A stretch of 64,000 nt of DNA from Colocasia esculenta. Taxonomy: Eukaryota; Streptophyta; Magnoliopsida; Alismatales; Araceae. The DNA lies in the NCBI GenBank assembly GCA_014218235.1, contig CM024760.1, forward strand, positions 12,318,049-12,382,048. The letters are read 5' to 3'. Positions 47,215 through 59,448 of this stretch are shown here, one piece after another (positions within the stretch are counted from its first letter, which is position 1; each line of letters begins with the position of its first letter). The translations under genes and the position numbers were made by a program. The notes below the pieces were generated by a model that saw nothing but the letters and a program-made list of their open reading frames with translations, was not told the origin of the DNA and did not search any database.

Positions 47215-47740
47215 TAGGGGTGTCAACGGTTGGATTTGAACTGGCCCAATCTAAACTCAGTCTAATCTAATATTAAGATATTAAGATAACTCAACCCAAG
47301 TTCAACTCAAATCTAATAAATCAAAGTAAAGAAAATTCATACTGATCTATTAGGGTCCGTTTCAGTCCATCAAATTAATATGAAGATAGATTCACTATTT
47401 TAATTTAAACATGTTTTAATTTAGAGAGAATTGTTGGTGTAGTGGTGACTCATTTCTTTATTTAAACATATTTTTAATGCTTCTGTTGGTGTGGTGGTGA
47501 CCGATTTTTTTATTTAAACATATTTTTAATACATATGTTGGTGTGGTGGCTATTGATAGTATTATTTTTAAAGAAAATCTCTCTTAATTTAATGGGCCAA
47601 CCCGAGTCCAACTCATCAAGTGATGTGTTTGATAAATGAACTTCAAAAGAGATTTATGGGCCATCATATTTTAACATAAATTGAGGTTGAAGTAGACTGT
47701 CCATTGGACTTTAAATTAACCCAGTCCATTAACACCTCTA
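47215..47740. mobile_element. hAT element, 526 bp, non-autonomous
   Basis: The terminal repeats TAGGGGTGTCAACGG and CCATTAACACCTCTA are inverted copies with mismatches. The 8-bp duplication ATTAGGGG is exact (47207-47214 and 47741-47748). It has an AT-rich interior without coding and lies 196 bp past the LINE. Confidence 0.9.
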
Positions 47741-47841
47741 ATTAGGGGCAACACGCTTTAGAAGGATGACAATCTATTCAAATGACTAACTAGTTGGGAT
47801 TAGTCACATATTCACATCTTATTTTACAGTAAAATTCATAT

Positions 47842-47961
47842 GAGTAATGTTATGCTCAGGTGTATGTATGCACGGAAGTATAGAATGAGTTGGAATTGTC
47901 TTATCTCATTTTCATTGAGCCTTGCGGAATCCGCTTTCTAAAATGTATTTAATGTGGTGCA

Positions 47962-48006
<45 letters not shown>

Positions 48007-48533
48007 ATACTATTTATGTGTATTATATTATTATCATATGTATTATTTTTACGCACAAAAAATGTGGAGCATTAAATCCACACTAGCGCCACATTAAATA
48101 CGTTTTGGAGAGCAAATGTCGTATGACCCAATAAAAATAGAACAAGACAATTCCAACTCATTCTATGCTCCGATACATATATGATTATAACATGAGAAAT
48201 GCTATGCTGCAGGCAGTACGTGGAGGGGCCGCACCCCTCCGCGCGTGCGCCGCGTGGAGGGGCGGACCCCCCGCATTAAATGCGTCTATTTTTTTTATAT
48301 AATTTGTGCATACAAATGATATATTTGTGCACACAAATACATCATTTGTGCACACAAATACATCATTTGTGCACACAAATAATACACAAAAAAATGGAAA
48401 AAAAAAAAATACTGCATTTAATGCGGGGGGCCCGCCCCTCCACGCGGCGCGCGCGCGGAGGGACGCGGCCCCTCCACGTAGGCTACGCTCCCGGCACTAC
48501 CGGGAGCGTAGCATTACTCTTATAACATTACTC
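47842..48533. mobile_element. Mutator-like MITE, copy 4, hosting copy 2
   Basis: Left end GAGTAATGTTATGCTC; the right end TTATAACATTACTC is restored only after copy 2 (48194-48519) is removed. Internal inverted repeats starting ATAGAATGAGTTGGAATTGT are exact over 23 bp (47880-47902 and 48144-48166). The flanks share AATTC only, so the duplication is weak. It holds a (TA)n tract near 47965-48002. Confidence 0.7.
48194..48519. mobile_element. Mutator-like MITE, copy 2, nested
   Basis: Terminal repeats GAGAAATGCTATGCT and AGCGTAGCATTACTC match at 13 of 15 positions when inverted. The 9-bp duplication TTATAACAT is exact (48185-48193 and 48520-48528), as expected of Mutator-like elements. It has three near-identical TTTGTGCACACAAATACATCA repeats inside and CpG-rich arms with an AT-rich centre. 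Confidence 0.9.
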
Positions 48534-49805
48534 AATTCGGAAATATCTGTGCCATTGTTGTTTGTCCTCAGCCTACCACGGCCTCATGCACACATGCTGC
48601 TTTGTTGCTATCACTACCTATAATATATAAAAAAAATGATTTAATAACACAATTTAATAACACGCAAATTAAAATGCACAACCCTTTTATTTATCGTGAA
48701 GTGTTTTTGACTTTATCTTGACAAATGGCTATGTAGCATATTTTTTTAGAGCACCACTTGGTGCAAACCGGGGCTTTAGTTTGCATCCACGGTGGATGCA
48801 AACTAAAGCCCCATTGGGGGTGGGCACAATCTTAGGGGTTGGCCCACCCTCGAGTGACCTCAGCTCCCCCAATGGGGAGTTGAGTTTGTTGCAAACCTCC
48901 GCCTGGCCGTTTGTAACAAGTCTTTTCTATTCTTTTATTAAGAAAATATTAATTTTTCAGATACAAAGAGAAAAGGTGGGGCCCACACTACTAAAATTGC
49001 GGGACCCATCTAGGCCCTTCGCCCGAAAAATTTTGCCCGGGCACCTAGCAACACTCTTTTCATTGGTAATGTCATTTAGTGTGTTTCGAAATGAAGTTCC
49101 TGATCTATATATAACCACTGGTCGTCCCTTCCCCATCTCCCCATGTCGTTCTTTCTTGTTTATATATATGAAAATTTTGTGTTTACAAGGACTCTTGGTT
49201 CCTCACTGTTATTTCTTCCACCTGCAGGTATGAAGCGAAGAAACATATGGTTTATTTCAAAGTATCTCTCTCCTGAAATGTATGGTTTCTAGTATTCTTG
49301 CATCTCTCTCCGTTGAAATTCTTTCAGGAGCCTTCATGAATTAATACCTGGTCGTCCTATTATAGTTCTTCAGTATCGATGATATGACTAAGATGTACGC
49401 TATTAACGTATTAACTTCTCAATACTAGAACAAGCTACTTGCCTTTGGAATCGAAGGTTGCAGCATTAGACTTCACTGGGCTACCTGAATCAAGGTATGC
49501 AGACGATTTTAAATTTTCCAATAAAAATGAGTGAAAGAAATTTTATTGACTGACAAATATAAAAAGCACAATACTTGTTAGCGCAATGAACCAATAGAAT
49601 TGATTTCTTGTAATTCACTTGTATTGCATTGAAATTATTTGATTGATCATCCAACTTTAAGTATCAATGTCGATGGGAGGGAATGATAATAACTACATCA
49701 TATACTAATTATTATTTGTAGAGGTTGAAAAATCATCATCGAACTCCCACTATTTGATCTTCATGTGACTCTTGAATTTGTTGATTTATGAGATGTCGTA
49801 TGCAC
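48534..49805. other. Intergenic with a foldback block
   Basis: No gene is seen. At 48751-48764 GCACCACTTGGTGC is a palindrome. At 48770-48812 a 21-bp arm (GGGGCTTTAGTTTGCATCCA plus C) is exactly inverted around one base. Further inverted CCCCATTGGGGG/TCCCCCAATGGGG arms reach to about 48880. The rest, to 49805, is AT-rich without recognisable features. Confidence 0.6.
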
Positions 49806-50863
49806 CTATAATCAACAAGAACAATTAAGGAGGGCCCGAGAGTAGTCCCTAAGAGATTCCTATGACGCTTAAGTCAAGAGCCTAGCCAGAACAAAGGTAA
49901 AAGGAGTTGAGGGTGAGTTTTGATTGTGTATACGTGTGAGACTTCAAAGCATCTTACTTGTCTTGTTCGTGACTGATCCCCTTTTAAGCTTCCATTAGAG
50001 GATCTCTTGTTGTGTACCATCGCTCCTTAGGTCATGTTGCTTGGCCACTAACGATTGCTAGGGGCACATGCTATACTAGTATAATATTAGACGAGGGATA
50101 AAGTGACATCTCGTTCTACTTGTAAGGCATGCTCGGAGCCATGCTACCACAGCTGGTCTCCAAAAGGGAGCAAACAGACATGCAAGGCAGGTGGAGAGTC
50201 AATCTCCCAACAAGGTAGGGACGTGTTTAGGGCTGTAAATAGATCTGGATAATATTCGGATCCGATTAAGCATATTCATATTCGTTTAACAGATATCCGA
50301 TGAAGCGGATTCAGATACAGATATTATCCGAATAATAAACGGAGCGGATGCGGAAATAAGAGATCTGCTCCGTTTAAGATCCGATCCGAAACTGGGTTAA
50401 TTCTGGCCATTGGATCTTACATCTAATGGCACATACCTAACATATAAATACACATATTTAAAACCCTACCGGGCCTACCCAACCTCCCTCTCCCGACTCT
50501 CCCCCAAATCTCATCGCGAAAGACCTAATCTGAAATCCCCTCCGCTGTCGGACCCCTCCTGCCTCCTCCCCTCGTCATCTCGGCTCGCCATCGGCCGCCT
50601 CACCGCCCCAGGGAAGCAGAGGGAAGCCTTAGACGACCACTGCCCACAACGCCCTCCCGGCGACCCTGCTGACCAACCTCGGGGCCTTGCAAACGCGACG
50701 GCAGCTACCCCTCCCCGCTGCTCACGAAGATCCTCCCCGCTCTCTAGACTCTCTTCTATCCCCCACCCCCTTCGATATCCCCCCCCTCCCCAGCGCGGCG
50801 ACACCCCCTCCCCCCCCCCCCACCTAGCCTTCTCTCTCTCTCTCTCCCATCGTCTCTCCATCT

Positions 50864-50919
<56 letters not shown>

Positions 50920-51187
50920 CCTCTCCTCTCTCTCTTCTCTCTCCTCACAACAATACCCTCCCCCTCAGTCCTCACTCCCTTCCCTGTGGATCTCTCTCTA
51001 TCCCCTCCTCTTGCGGCACCCCTCCCCCCACCTGGCCTTCCCTCTCCCTCTGTCTCTCTTTCTCTCTCTCCTCCGGCACGGCAACGCCGTAGGCCCGCAG
51101 CATTACTCCTCCCCCTCAGTCTTCACTCCCTCCCTGTCTCTCTTAGTTCCCCCCTCCGGCGGCACCCCCACCCCCCCCACCTGGTCC

Positions 51188-51227
<40 letters not shown>

Positions 51228-51238
51228 CTCTCTCTCTA

Positions 51239-51279
<41 letters not shown>

Positions 51280-53254
51280 GGCACGGCAACACCCACTGTA
51301 GTACCCCAAAAAATCTCTTAATTAAAAAATTATAGATAAATTAAAATTTTATCTATTAATAAATTCAGGTAGTTAAAAAAGTACGCATCATTATTGTATA
51401 CATATAAACCCCTATAAAAATTTCGTAAAAATAATAGTTTTATACTTTAAATAATATTCTCTAATGACCCATCATGAAATTTGGGCATAGAAAATAATTT
51501 GGACGTTTAAGAATTTATGCGACTTATTAGCATAATTAAGGAATAAGTCGAAAAACCCATTATTTTATGAGCTAAAGTGGATTATAAATTAAAATAAATG
51601 AATGAGTAGACTTTAAATAATTTATGATGATATCCCATTATGGTATTTGGACCAATGGACAATCTTGGCCCATGAATAAATTCTTTAATGAAAAGGATAA
51701 TTAAAAAGCCATTAAGTAAAGTAAGAACATAGGTTTAACAATTAGGCTCACATGAGTTATTGGGCCTAGAGTAAGAGCCCAAATGATGAAGATTAGAAAT
51801 ACTGGCATAAATAATATTGAATTGAACTAAGAATATGAAATTATTTGAATAAGTATGATAAATAGATTTAAATAAGAATAGAGGGTGAATAATTGGAATT
51901 AAATCAATACCCATTAAGTTAAATTAGTAATGAGTTTTATTAATGGTTCTAACATGGATTGTTGGGCCCAAATATGAAGAGCCTATCATGAGATGGGAAG
52001 TAATTGGGCTAAATTCGTACATAAAAATAGTAATAAATAGAAAAAAGTTAAGATAATGACTATTTTAACTCTTACTTATCTTAAAAAGAGTCCACATCCC
52101 ATCCTAACACATTAGTCATGAAATTAGATCTCTCCCCAAGCCAACTAAGTGATAAATGTTAGAAAAGGAGAGAAAAATGTGTAATTCGGAGTTAATATTT
52201 AAATAAATTAAAAGGGGTAAGATAAATACATAAAAAGGGTTATAATATCCTAAAAGAGACCTAATCCTATCCTAAATTATTACCCACGAATTTAGACTTC
52301 TCCCCAAACCTATTAGGTAGATAAAGGCAAGAAATTGGGTGATAAATGTGAAAAATTAAGAGTTTGAAGGGAAATAGGAGTTTTAAGGAATGATGACTCT
52401 TACACAACCTAATAGACCTCTAATTCATGTCTACCAAGCCCCATTTTTGTTGATGGAGCTTTGGAGCACGAGGGAAGGTGGCTAAGGACGAGGAGCAAGG
52501 AGAAGAGGAGGTTTGGAGCAAGAAGAACTTGGAAATTCGTCATCCTCAAACCCTAAGATCTTTACAGCTAAAAAGATAGGCAATCTCTCAAGCTAAATTC
52601 GTGTAAAAATTACCCTAAGTAGATTTCATGAACGTCTTCAAAAGCCCTCTAGTTTCGTTGTATTTCGCTCATCCATTTGGGCGAATTAATTGCTTGAATC
52701 CTTGTTGTTACCATGAACCTGAATTCTCATGTTTTCTATATACCCCTGCATGTACTTATTCTCATGCCATGGGAAAATTCTCATATATATACTACATGAT
52801 ATTAGATTTCAAACGCCCCTAGTTTCGCTCTATTTCGATCTCCCATGAGGGAGAATTAATTCTTTGAATCTCTGTTAGATCCATGCACCTGACCCTTCAT
52901 GTTTACTTGTGAACCTCATGTATACTTAACTTCATACCATGATAAAATTCTCATAAATACTACATCTTGTTAGCTTTCGAACGCCCTTGGTTTTGAAATT
53001 TTTCATAATATATCCATCGTTAATTAATTCATTGAATCTTAACTACACATGTTTAGGTCACATAAATGTCACCCAATCAAAGCATACCTAAAACTTGTCT
53101 ATTTTTAAATTAATTATGCATGTTGATAGATATATGTGTCTACTTTCATTTAAAACTGGTTTCGTGGTTTTTGGATCATCATGTGCTTTTATATTGAATT
53201 AAAAGTGACTTGTATCAAACAGGAAACGCCCTGGAAAAAGGGAAAAAGGGTTGC

Positions 53255-53460
53255 ACCGTTCTGATATCGCGACGGCCGACCCGCCGCGATATCAGCCGGT
53301 CGCGCCCCGCTATCACGTCGTTAAGAATACGGCGGCCTAAGCCGCCGTGATTCCCACCCCGAACCGGCCAGACCAGCCGGTTCACTTGACGCGCCCGGCC
53401 GCCCCGTCGTGATCTGAATTGCGATTGGCTCCCCCGCCGCGATTTAAGGATTTCGGCCAG
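53255..53460. promoter_or_regulatory. GC-rich inverted-repeat block in solo LTR
   Basis: Consecutive hairpins: CTGATATCGCG (53261-53271) with its inverse at 53285-53295; ACGGCGGC-CTAA-GCCGCCGT near 53331; GAACCGGC...GCCGGTTC near 53364. It is strikingly CpG-rich in an AT-rich LTR. The function is unknown. Confidence 0.7.
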
Positions 53461-53594
53461 AACTTAAAATTGTGCATATGTCCCTGCTTTATATGCCATG
53501 TAACCCTTGAACAAGTTAAACCATGTACTATTAAGCTTAATAATCGACTTGAATATTTTATTTAATAATATTTAAATAATTCTTGTTAACTTAA

Positions 53595-53892
53595 CTACTA
53601 GAAAAAAAGCGATTTAACCGACGGATATTCCGACGGAATTTTTCCGTCGGAAAATCCGTCGGAAATACCAATTTCCGACAGATTTCCGACCGATTTTCGA
53701 CGCAATTATCGAAATTTCCGACCGATTTCCGACGGAATTCTTTTCCTTCGGTAATATTCCGACCAACTATTTCCGACGGGCCATTTCCGACGACTTTCTG
53801 ACGGAAGCCGTCAGAAAATCTATTTTCCAACGGATTTCCGATGGATTTCTGACGGAAAGAGGCCGTCGGTAATGCCGCATTTTCTTGTGGTG
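53595..53892. mobile_element. CACTA-type MITE, 298 bp
   Basis: The ends CTACTAGAAAAAAAGC and GCATTTTCTTGTGGTG are imperfect inverted repeats of CACTA type. The 3-bp duplication is TAA (53592-53594 and 53893-53895). The interior is built almost only of TTCCGACGGA-type motifs in both directions, the subterminal repeat pattern of CACTA elements. Confidence 0.85.
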
Positions 53893-56239
53893 TAATTAAA
53901 AGCCGTGAGCACGACTTATCATATTCTCATGATCTCTCTACACTTGACACACATATCATTAATATTTGCCATTTGACCCTATTAAATTACTCAATAATGT
54001 ATCTGGTAATTAAGTGAAATTATTATATAATTTTCTTATTATTTAAATGACACTTGTCTTCGTTTTATTCGCATGATTTATACACCGTTATCGCATCCCT
54101 CTGCCTTCGAGCACTCGAGGCAAGATGGACAACGTTTCGTTACACACTTTCTCTTGACTTGGACCACTTCTCCATCGGGAATACTCTCAACTAGGCCAGG
54201 GACTCCTTGTCAAGGCCTCCGTAAGTCTTCTTAGCTTTGGCGCACGTCCATTGCCGACGAGCTGGTTGTATCTTTAAATCTTGTTACACTTTTAGGGATC
54301 AGTACGATCCAAACAGCCTTAGTGAGATCTCTCTTATCTTGTGATCACGTCGGACCACCTGGCTCGTGTACACAGCACGGCTAGTGGGGCATATGTGATT
54401 TCTACCAGACTGCCGGTACACGACCTAGTACCGTGCAATGTTACTATCGTGGTTTATCGTTGTTTTACAATTATACCCTTATCCTGTCCTTGTACTATCA
54501 TCTATTCATGTTCACTCTACTATCTCGTCTATTCATCTAGTACTCTCTTGAGACTCTAGAGCTATTGTGGCTCCTATTGGTTGTACTACACATGACTGTC
54601 TAGCGCCACAATATGGGTCCGGTGACCCTACTGACTCGAATGCATAATGTGCAGGGCACAGAGAGTGTCCGAGGGGCTCCCATCTAGTCCTGGGGGAAGA
54701 AAGCCACCCGAAAATACTTGCAGGGGCTAATGACGGTGTTTTGCATTGCACCGATTCTGACTATACTATTTTGTCTAGACATCTAACTATTATAATATTA
54801 GTCTGAGGAGTTCAGACGTACTGTATTATCGTTAAACGGCTACTGTCCTAAAGTGACTATTGTCGTACTCTTCTAGTGCACTGTGGTGCAACCATACACG
54901 TTATCTCGTTACACGTTATCTCGTTACACGCTATCTCATCATATGGTTATTTTCTCTATCATTCTAGTTTTGCTATATTCTTGTGGAATATATTATCGTT
55001 CACATGTTATCGCATGCTATCATTCTTTTGATATAGTATACCATCAATCTCTTGTTATCTTGCGCTATTACTCTCTTGACTATACTTGATCGTTCTCTCT
55101 AGTTAACCTGCGTTACAAGATATTAATCACTTAAAGCATGCTTGTTTACACGAGATATTAAGTCCTACTGAGCGTTATCGCTCACCCTTCGTTATTTGTT
55201 ATTGTGTTTTCAAGTAAGTCTGGTGATGACCTTACACACATCAACGAGATTGGACTGGAGTGATGAACGACCTGGAGTCATAGCGATGGATTGTCCCCAG
55301 TACCCTAGAGTTAGTTTAGTTAGTTACTTAGTTATCATTTCCAAATGTAATGATGCTATTGAGCCCTGTGAATTGGCTCTGAATTAGTGGTTGTAATAAT
55401 TTAAATGAATTATCAATAAAATGATGAGTTTTATTGCAATTATTGTTCATTAGTTGCTCTGATATTTACGAATGTATGCGCAATTTACGTTAGCATACAC
55501 ATTGTTCATGCCTCCCCGATTTATTCCACTGCTAAATTGGCGGGGCATGACACCCACCCTCCCCCTCAGTCCTCACTCCCTAGTCCCTCCCTCTATCTCT
55601 CTCTGTCCCCCCCCCCCTCCAACGGCACCCCTCCCCCTCAGTCCTCACTCCCTCCCTCTATCTCTCTCTGGATCTCTTTCTATCCCCTCTGGTATCCTCC
55701 CACCCTCCGGCGGCACCCCTCCTCCTCAGTCCTTACTCCCTCCCGATGTCTCTCTCTAGATCTCTCTCTATTCCCCCCTCTCTGGTGGCACCCCTCCCCC
55801 TCAGATTTTTTTATTATTTTAATGATTTTTAGATCATTAAACAGCTGTTATCTGATCTCATATTTTCGAAGCAGATAATATATGTATCCGCTCCGAATCC
55901 GAACATTATCCGACTAAGATATCCGCTCCGTATCCGAATTTTATTCGGAGCGGATACGGATTATCTGATTAAGTATTCGAAGCGGACATGGAAAACCCAT
56001 ATCCACTCCGTATCTGCTCCGTTTACAGCCCTAGACATGTTAGGCAGTAGGTGAGACTTTGCCCTATCATCACAGTGGTGTGCTTGGTTACGGGTGAGGT
56101 TGTGTCATTGACTCTGGATTGGGGAATATTACTGTGGCTCAGGGGCAGAGGACTCAGACTTGACAAGACGGTCGATCAAGGATGATGGGCTCGAAGGCTA
56201 CTTTCGCTTGCTTTTAGGTTGTATGCTAGTGACCTGATC

Positions 56240-59200
56240 TGTAACGCCCCACCGCGGAATATCGGAGCGGGATTACAGTTATAAAAATAGTACCGAGTGA
56301 GAAATAAATGGCAAACCATTGCACTATTGAGATAATTCCAAAAAAATCTAATTTCATTAATAATCCACCAGTCATCATTACGTTCACTAATAACTCATCA
56401 AACTTCAAGAACTAACTATTACATCAACGTATCAGAGCCAAAAATAGGGCCCAAAGTACTTTATTCAAAATCAAACTATTACAAAATGACTATCTGACTC
56501 ACTAACTCATAACTATACTAACTGACTACTACTAGAAAGCCTTGATTGCTGAAAAATGGGTCACTCCTGAGCATCATCCTCAGTCCCATCCTCGTGAGTG
56601 TGGTCATCGTCATACTCGCCTGAAACACATTAAATAAAAATGTAGAATGAGCGAATAACGTCCAGTAGGACTTAATATCTCGTGTAAACAAGCAGGCTTT
56701 AAGTGTTTAACCTTTTATCAAGTAGGGTAACTAACAGGAACGAGCAAGTACGAGAACGATTAGGTATAGTCGTGTCAGTAAGATCACAAGACAAGAATAC
56801 CTTCATAGGTAACAAGTACAAACAAAAGTTTTGGCCATATTTTAAGTTAACAAGTAAATTGCACAGCAGTGCACAAGTCACGATAGCAAGTAAATCAAGT
56901 AACATGCATTTGGTCGACCATCTTATCAACCACAAGTCAAGTATCATGTACAGGAATGTTTGTGAATTGTCTTAGATCAATCTTGCGTGTCATGCGTTAG
57001 GTGTATGCCAATCACTCTGATCATTAGACCCTCGCGAGTTATAGCCTTTCAAGTGCTCCCCCAAGGACCAGATCGGGCCCTTATCATGTTGCCTAGCATA
57101 GTCATGTTTTTATCTTAGACAATCACAAAATGGCCAAGAGAGTACCAAGAATAGATGAGAGTAGCAGATGAACTAGATGAGAGTGTAGAGAGAACGTGAA
57201 CAGATGAGAGTATCGAGATAGTAGATGAGATAGGGACATTTCTGTAAAATGACGAGAAATACACGATAGTAACGGTTGCACGGCACCAGGTCGGGTACCG
57301 ATAGTCTGGTAGAAGTCACAACCGCCCCCTTAACCGTGCCGGGTACATGGGTCAGGTGGTCCGGCGTGAACCCAAGACAAGAAGGAATACACTAAGGCAT
57401 GGATCGTACTGATCCCTAATGTGTAGCGGGTTTTAGGGTACAACCAGCTTGTTGACTAAGGACGTGCTCCAAAGCCAAGGAGACTTACGGAGGTCTTGAC
57501 AAGGAGTCCCTAGCCGAGTCGAGAGTATTTCCGATGGAGAGGTGGTCCAAGTCAAGAGAAAGTGTGTAGAAACAGGTTCGTCGTGCCTCGAGTGCTTGAA
57601 GCTCGAGGGAAAACGGTAACGGTAGATAAAATGCACGAGTAAAAACAGAAACAATTGTATTTAATAAAATAGGGAATTTAGTAATTTATTTCACTAAATT
57701 ACCGAATATATTATTACGTAGTTTAATAAGGTCAAATGGCAATTAATAATGTCATGTGTGTGCAAGTGTAAAGAAATCTTGAGAATATGATAGGTCGTGC
57801 AATTGACTTTTAAATAAATATTTCATGCGATTATTAACATATATAAAATAATAAAATTGTTACTGTTCAAAACAGTGCATGATTAGGGTTAAACTTGAGT
57901 CATATAGCTAATTGACAAGGGCATGAGAGCAATTTCATGTTCTGGCCGAAGTCTCCAAATCGCGGCGGACCTACCCGTCGCGATTCAAGTCGCGACGGGC
58001 GGCTCGGGCGCGATCCGCAGACCGGCCAGCCTGGCTCGGACCGGAAAGGAAACCGCGGCGCCTTAGGCCGCCGCGTTCTAAACGCGACGAGCCTGCAAGG
58101 CGCGACCTAACTGGTATCGCAGCGGATCGCGCCGTCGAGATATCAGGACGGTCCGACATTTTTTCCCTTTTCCAGGGTTGATCAGATTTGACACAGGGCT
58201 CTTCTAAGTTCAATATAAAATCGTATAATGACCCAAAAATTACAAATCTAGTTTCAAATTAAATTAGACACATAGATCTATCAGCATGCACGATTAATCT
58301 GAAATTAGACAAGATTTAGGCATGCTTTGAATAGGTTACATTCTGATCACCTAAACAGGCGTAGTCAGAGTTCAATGAATTAATTAGAGATGAATACATG
58401 ATGAAAAATTCCAAAACTAGAGGCGTTTGAAAGCTAACAAGATGTAGTATTTATGAGAATTTTCTCATGGTGTGGGATCAAGTATGCATAGAGTTCACAA
58501 GAAAATATGAAGGGTCGGGTGCATGGTTCTGATAGAGATTCAAAGAATTAATTCTCCCTAATGGGAGATCAAAATAGAGCAAGATCAGGGCCGTTTGAAA
58601 ACTAATAAGATGAAGTATATATGAGAATTTTATCATGGCATGAGAGCAAGTACATGTGGGGAATTAGAGGAAACATGAGATTTCTGTTCATGGTAAAAGC
58701 AGGGCTTCACGAATTAAATTCGCCCAAATGGATGAGCAAAATGCAACCAGACCAGGCTTTTTAAGAGAATCATGAAGTCTACCTAGGGTAATTTTTTCAC
58801 GATTTTAACTTGAGAGATTGCCTACCTTTTTCATGGAGTAAGAAAGCCCTAGTTTGGATGACGGAAATATGAAGAAGAAAGCCAAGCTCTAGCCCCTTCT
58901 CCTCCAAGTTCTTCCTCTAGATCGCCTCCTCCTCGTCTCCAGACCTTCCAGCAACGAATTGTGGGGTGCGAGGGTCGAATGGGGGGTGTTTTGATGGCTT
59001 GTAGAGTTCTAAATCACCTAAAACTCTTTCCTCCTCATTTAATTACGAATTTCCATAATTATCACCTATTTTTTCTTGCTATTATCTATCTAATTGGGTA
59101 AGGGAGAGGCCGAATTTCGTGGCCAATGGGGTTAGGATGGGTTAGAGACTCTTATTTGAGATAAACATGACTTATTAGTGTTTATCTTAGCCTTTTACTA

Positions 59201-59443
59201 TTTTCTAATTAATTAGATACGAAATTCACTTAATGCATCTCCTCCCAAGATGGGCTATCACTAATGGGCCCAAACTATTAGGTTTGGTTCATTAGCGTAA
59301 CCCGTAATAATTTAGCTTAATGGGTATTACTTTAATTCCTTTTGTTTCCATTTATTTCCCTTTATTCCAATTAAATCGATTTATCGCATTTATTTAAATA
59401 AAAACTTTATTTTATTTAGATTTTAAAAATCAAGGGTGCTACA
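56240..59443 (-). mobile_element. Solo LTR, 3204 bp, minus strand
   Basis: On the plus strand it runs from TGTAACGCCCCACC to GGTGCTACA with the duplication TGATC on both sides (56235-56239 and 59444-59448). Most of it (about 56640-59443) is a diverged inverse copy of 51297-55200. The part corresponding to the LTR 3' end (56240-56630) is unrelated, so the two subfamilies share U3 but differ in the terminal part. It contains a GC-rich hairpin block (57960-58150), including CCCGTCGCGA (57974-57983) with its inverse at 57990-57999. Confidence 0.88.
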
Positions 59444-59448
59444 TGATC

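Larger units (their letters stand above)
51297..55552 (+). mobile_element. Solo LTR, 4256 bp (Tekay/Del-like)
   Basis: It runs from TGTAGTACCCC to GGGGCATGACA with the duplication CCCAC on both sides (51292-51296 and 55553-55557). There is no internal region, hence a solo LTR. It shares the block order of element C's LTR: a GC-rich inverted-repeat block (53255-53460), TAGTCCTGGGGGAAG (about 54687) and GTCCTACTGAGC...CGCTCACCCT (about 55162). It contains a CACTA MITE. Its end matches the LTR that begins at 61657 on the other strand. Confidence 0.88.
50947..55803. repeat. Pyrimidine-rich minisatellite (50947-51296 and 55558-55803), split by a solo LTR
   Basis: Repeated units contain ACCCCTCCCCCTCAGTCCTC followed by ACTCCCTCCC and a (CT)n tail, 50-90 bp long, about seven copies. 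Extensive CT microsatellites lie at 50870-50920 and 51195-51280. Pro/Ser/Leu-rich ORFs here are artefacts. Confidence 0.8.
50228..56033. mobile_element. hAT element, about 1.5 kb, expanded to 5.8 kb by a nested LTR
   Basis: The ends TAGGGCTGTAAA and TTTACAGCCCTA are exact inverted repeats. The 8-bp duplication is GACGTGTT (50220-50227) against GACATGTT (56034-56041). Both subterminal regions are full of GGATCCGATT/CGGAGCGGAT-like motifs in both directions. The interior has a TATA-like CATATAAATACA near 50442 and a pyrimidine-rich minisatellite. No transposase is recognised, so it is non-autonomous. Confidence 0.9.

Noticed and set aside
50410..51321. 303-residue Pro/Ser/Leu-rich ORF
   Set aside because: Produced by CT microsatellites and a minisatellite inside a hAT element.
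57971..58213. GC-rich 80-residue minus ORF
   Set aside because: Falls in the inverted-repeat block of a solo LTR; amino acid make-up reflects CGCGA repeats.
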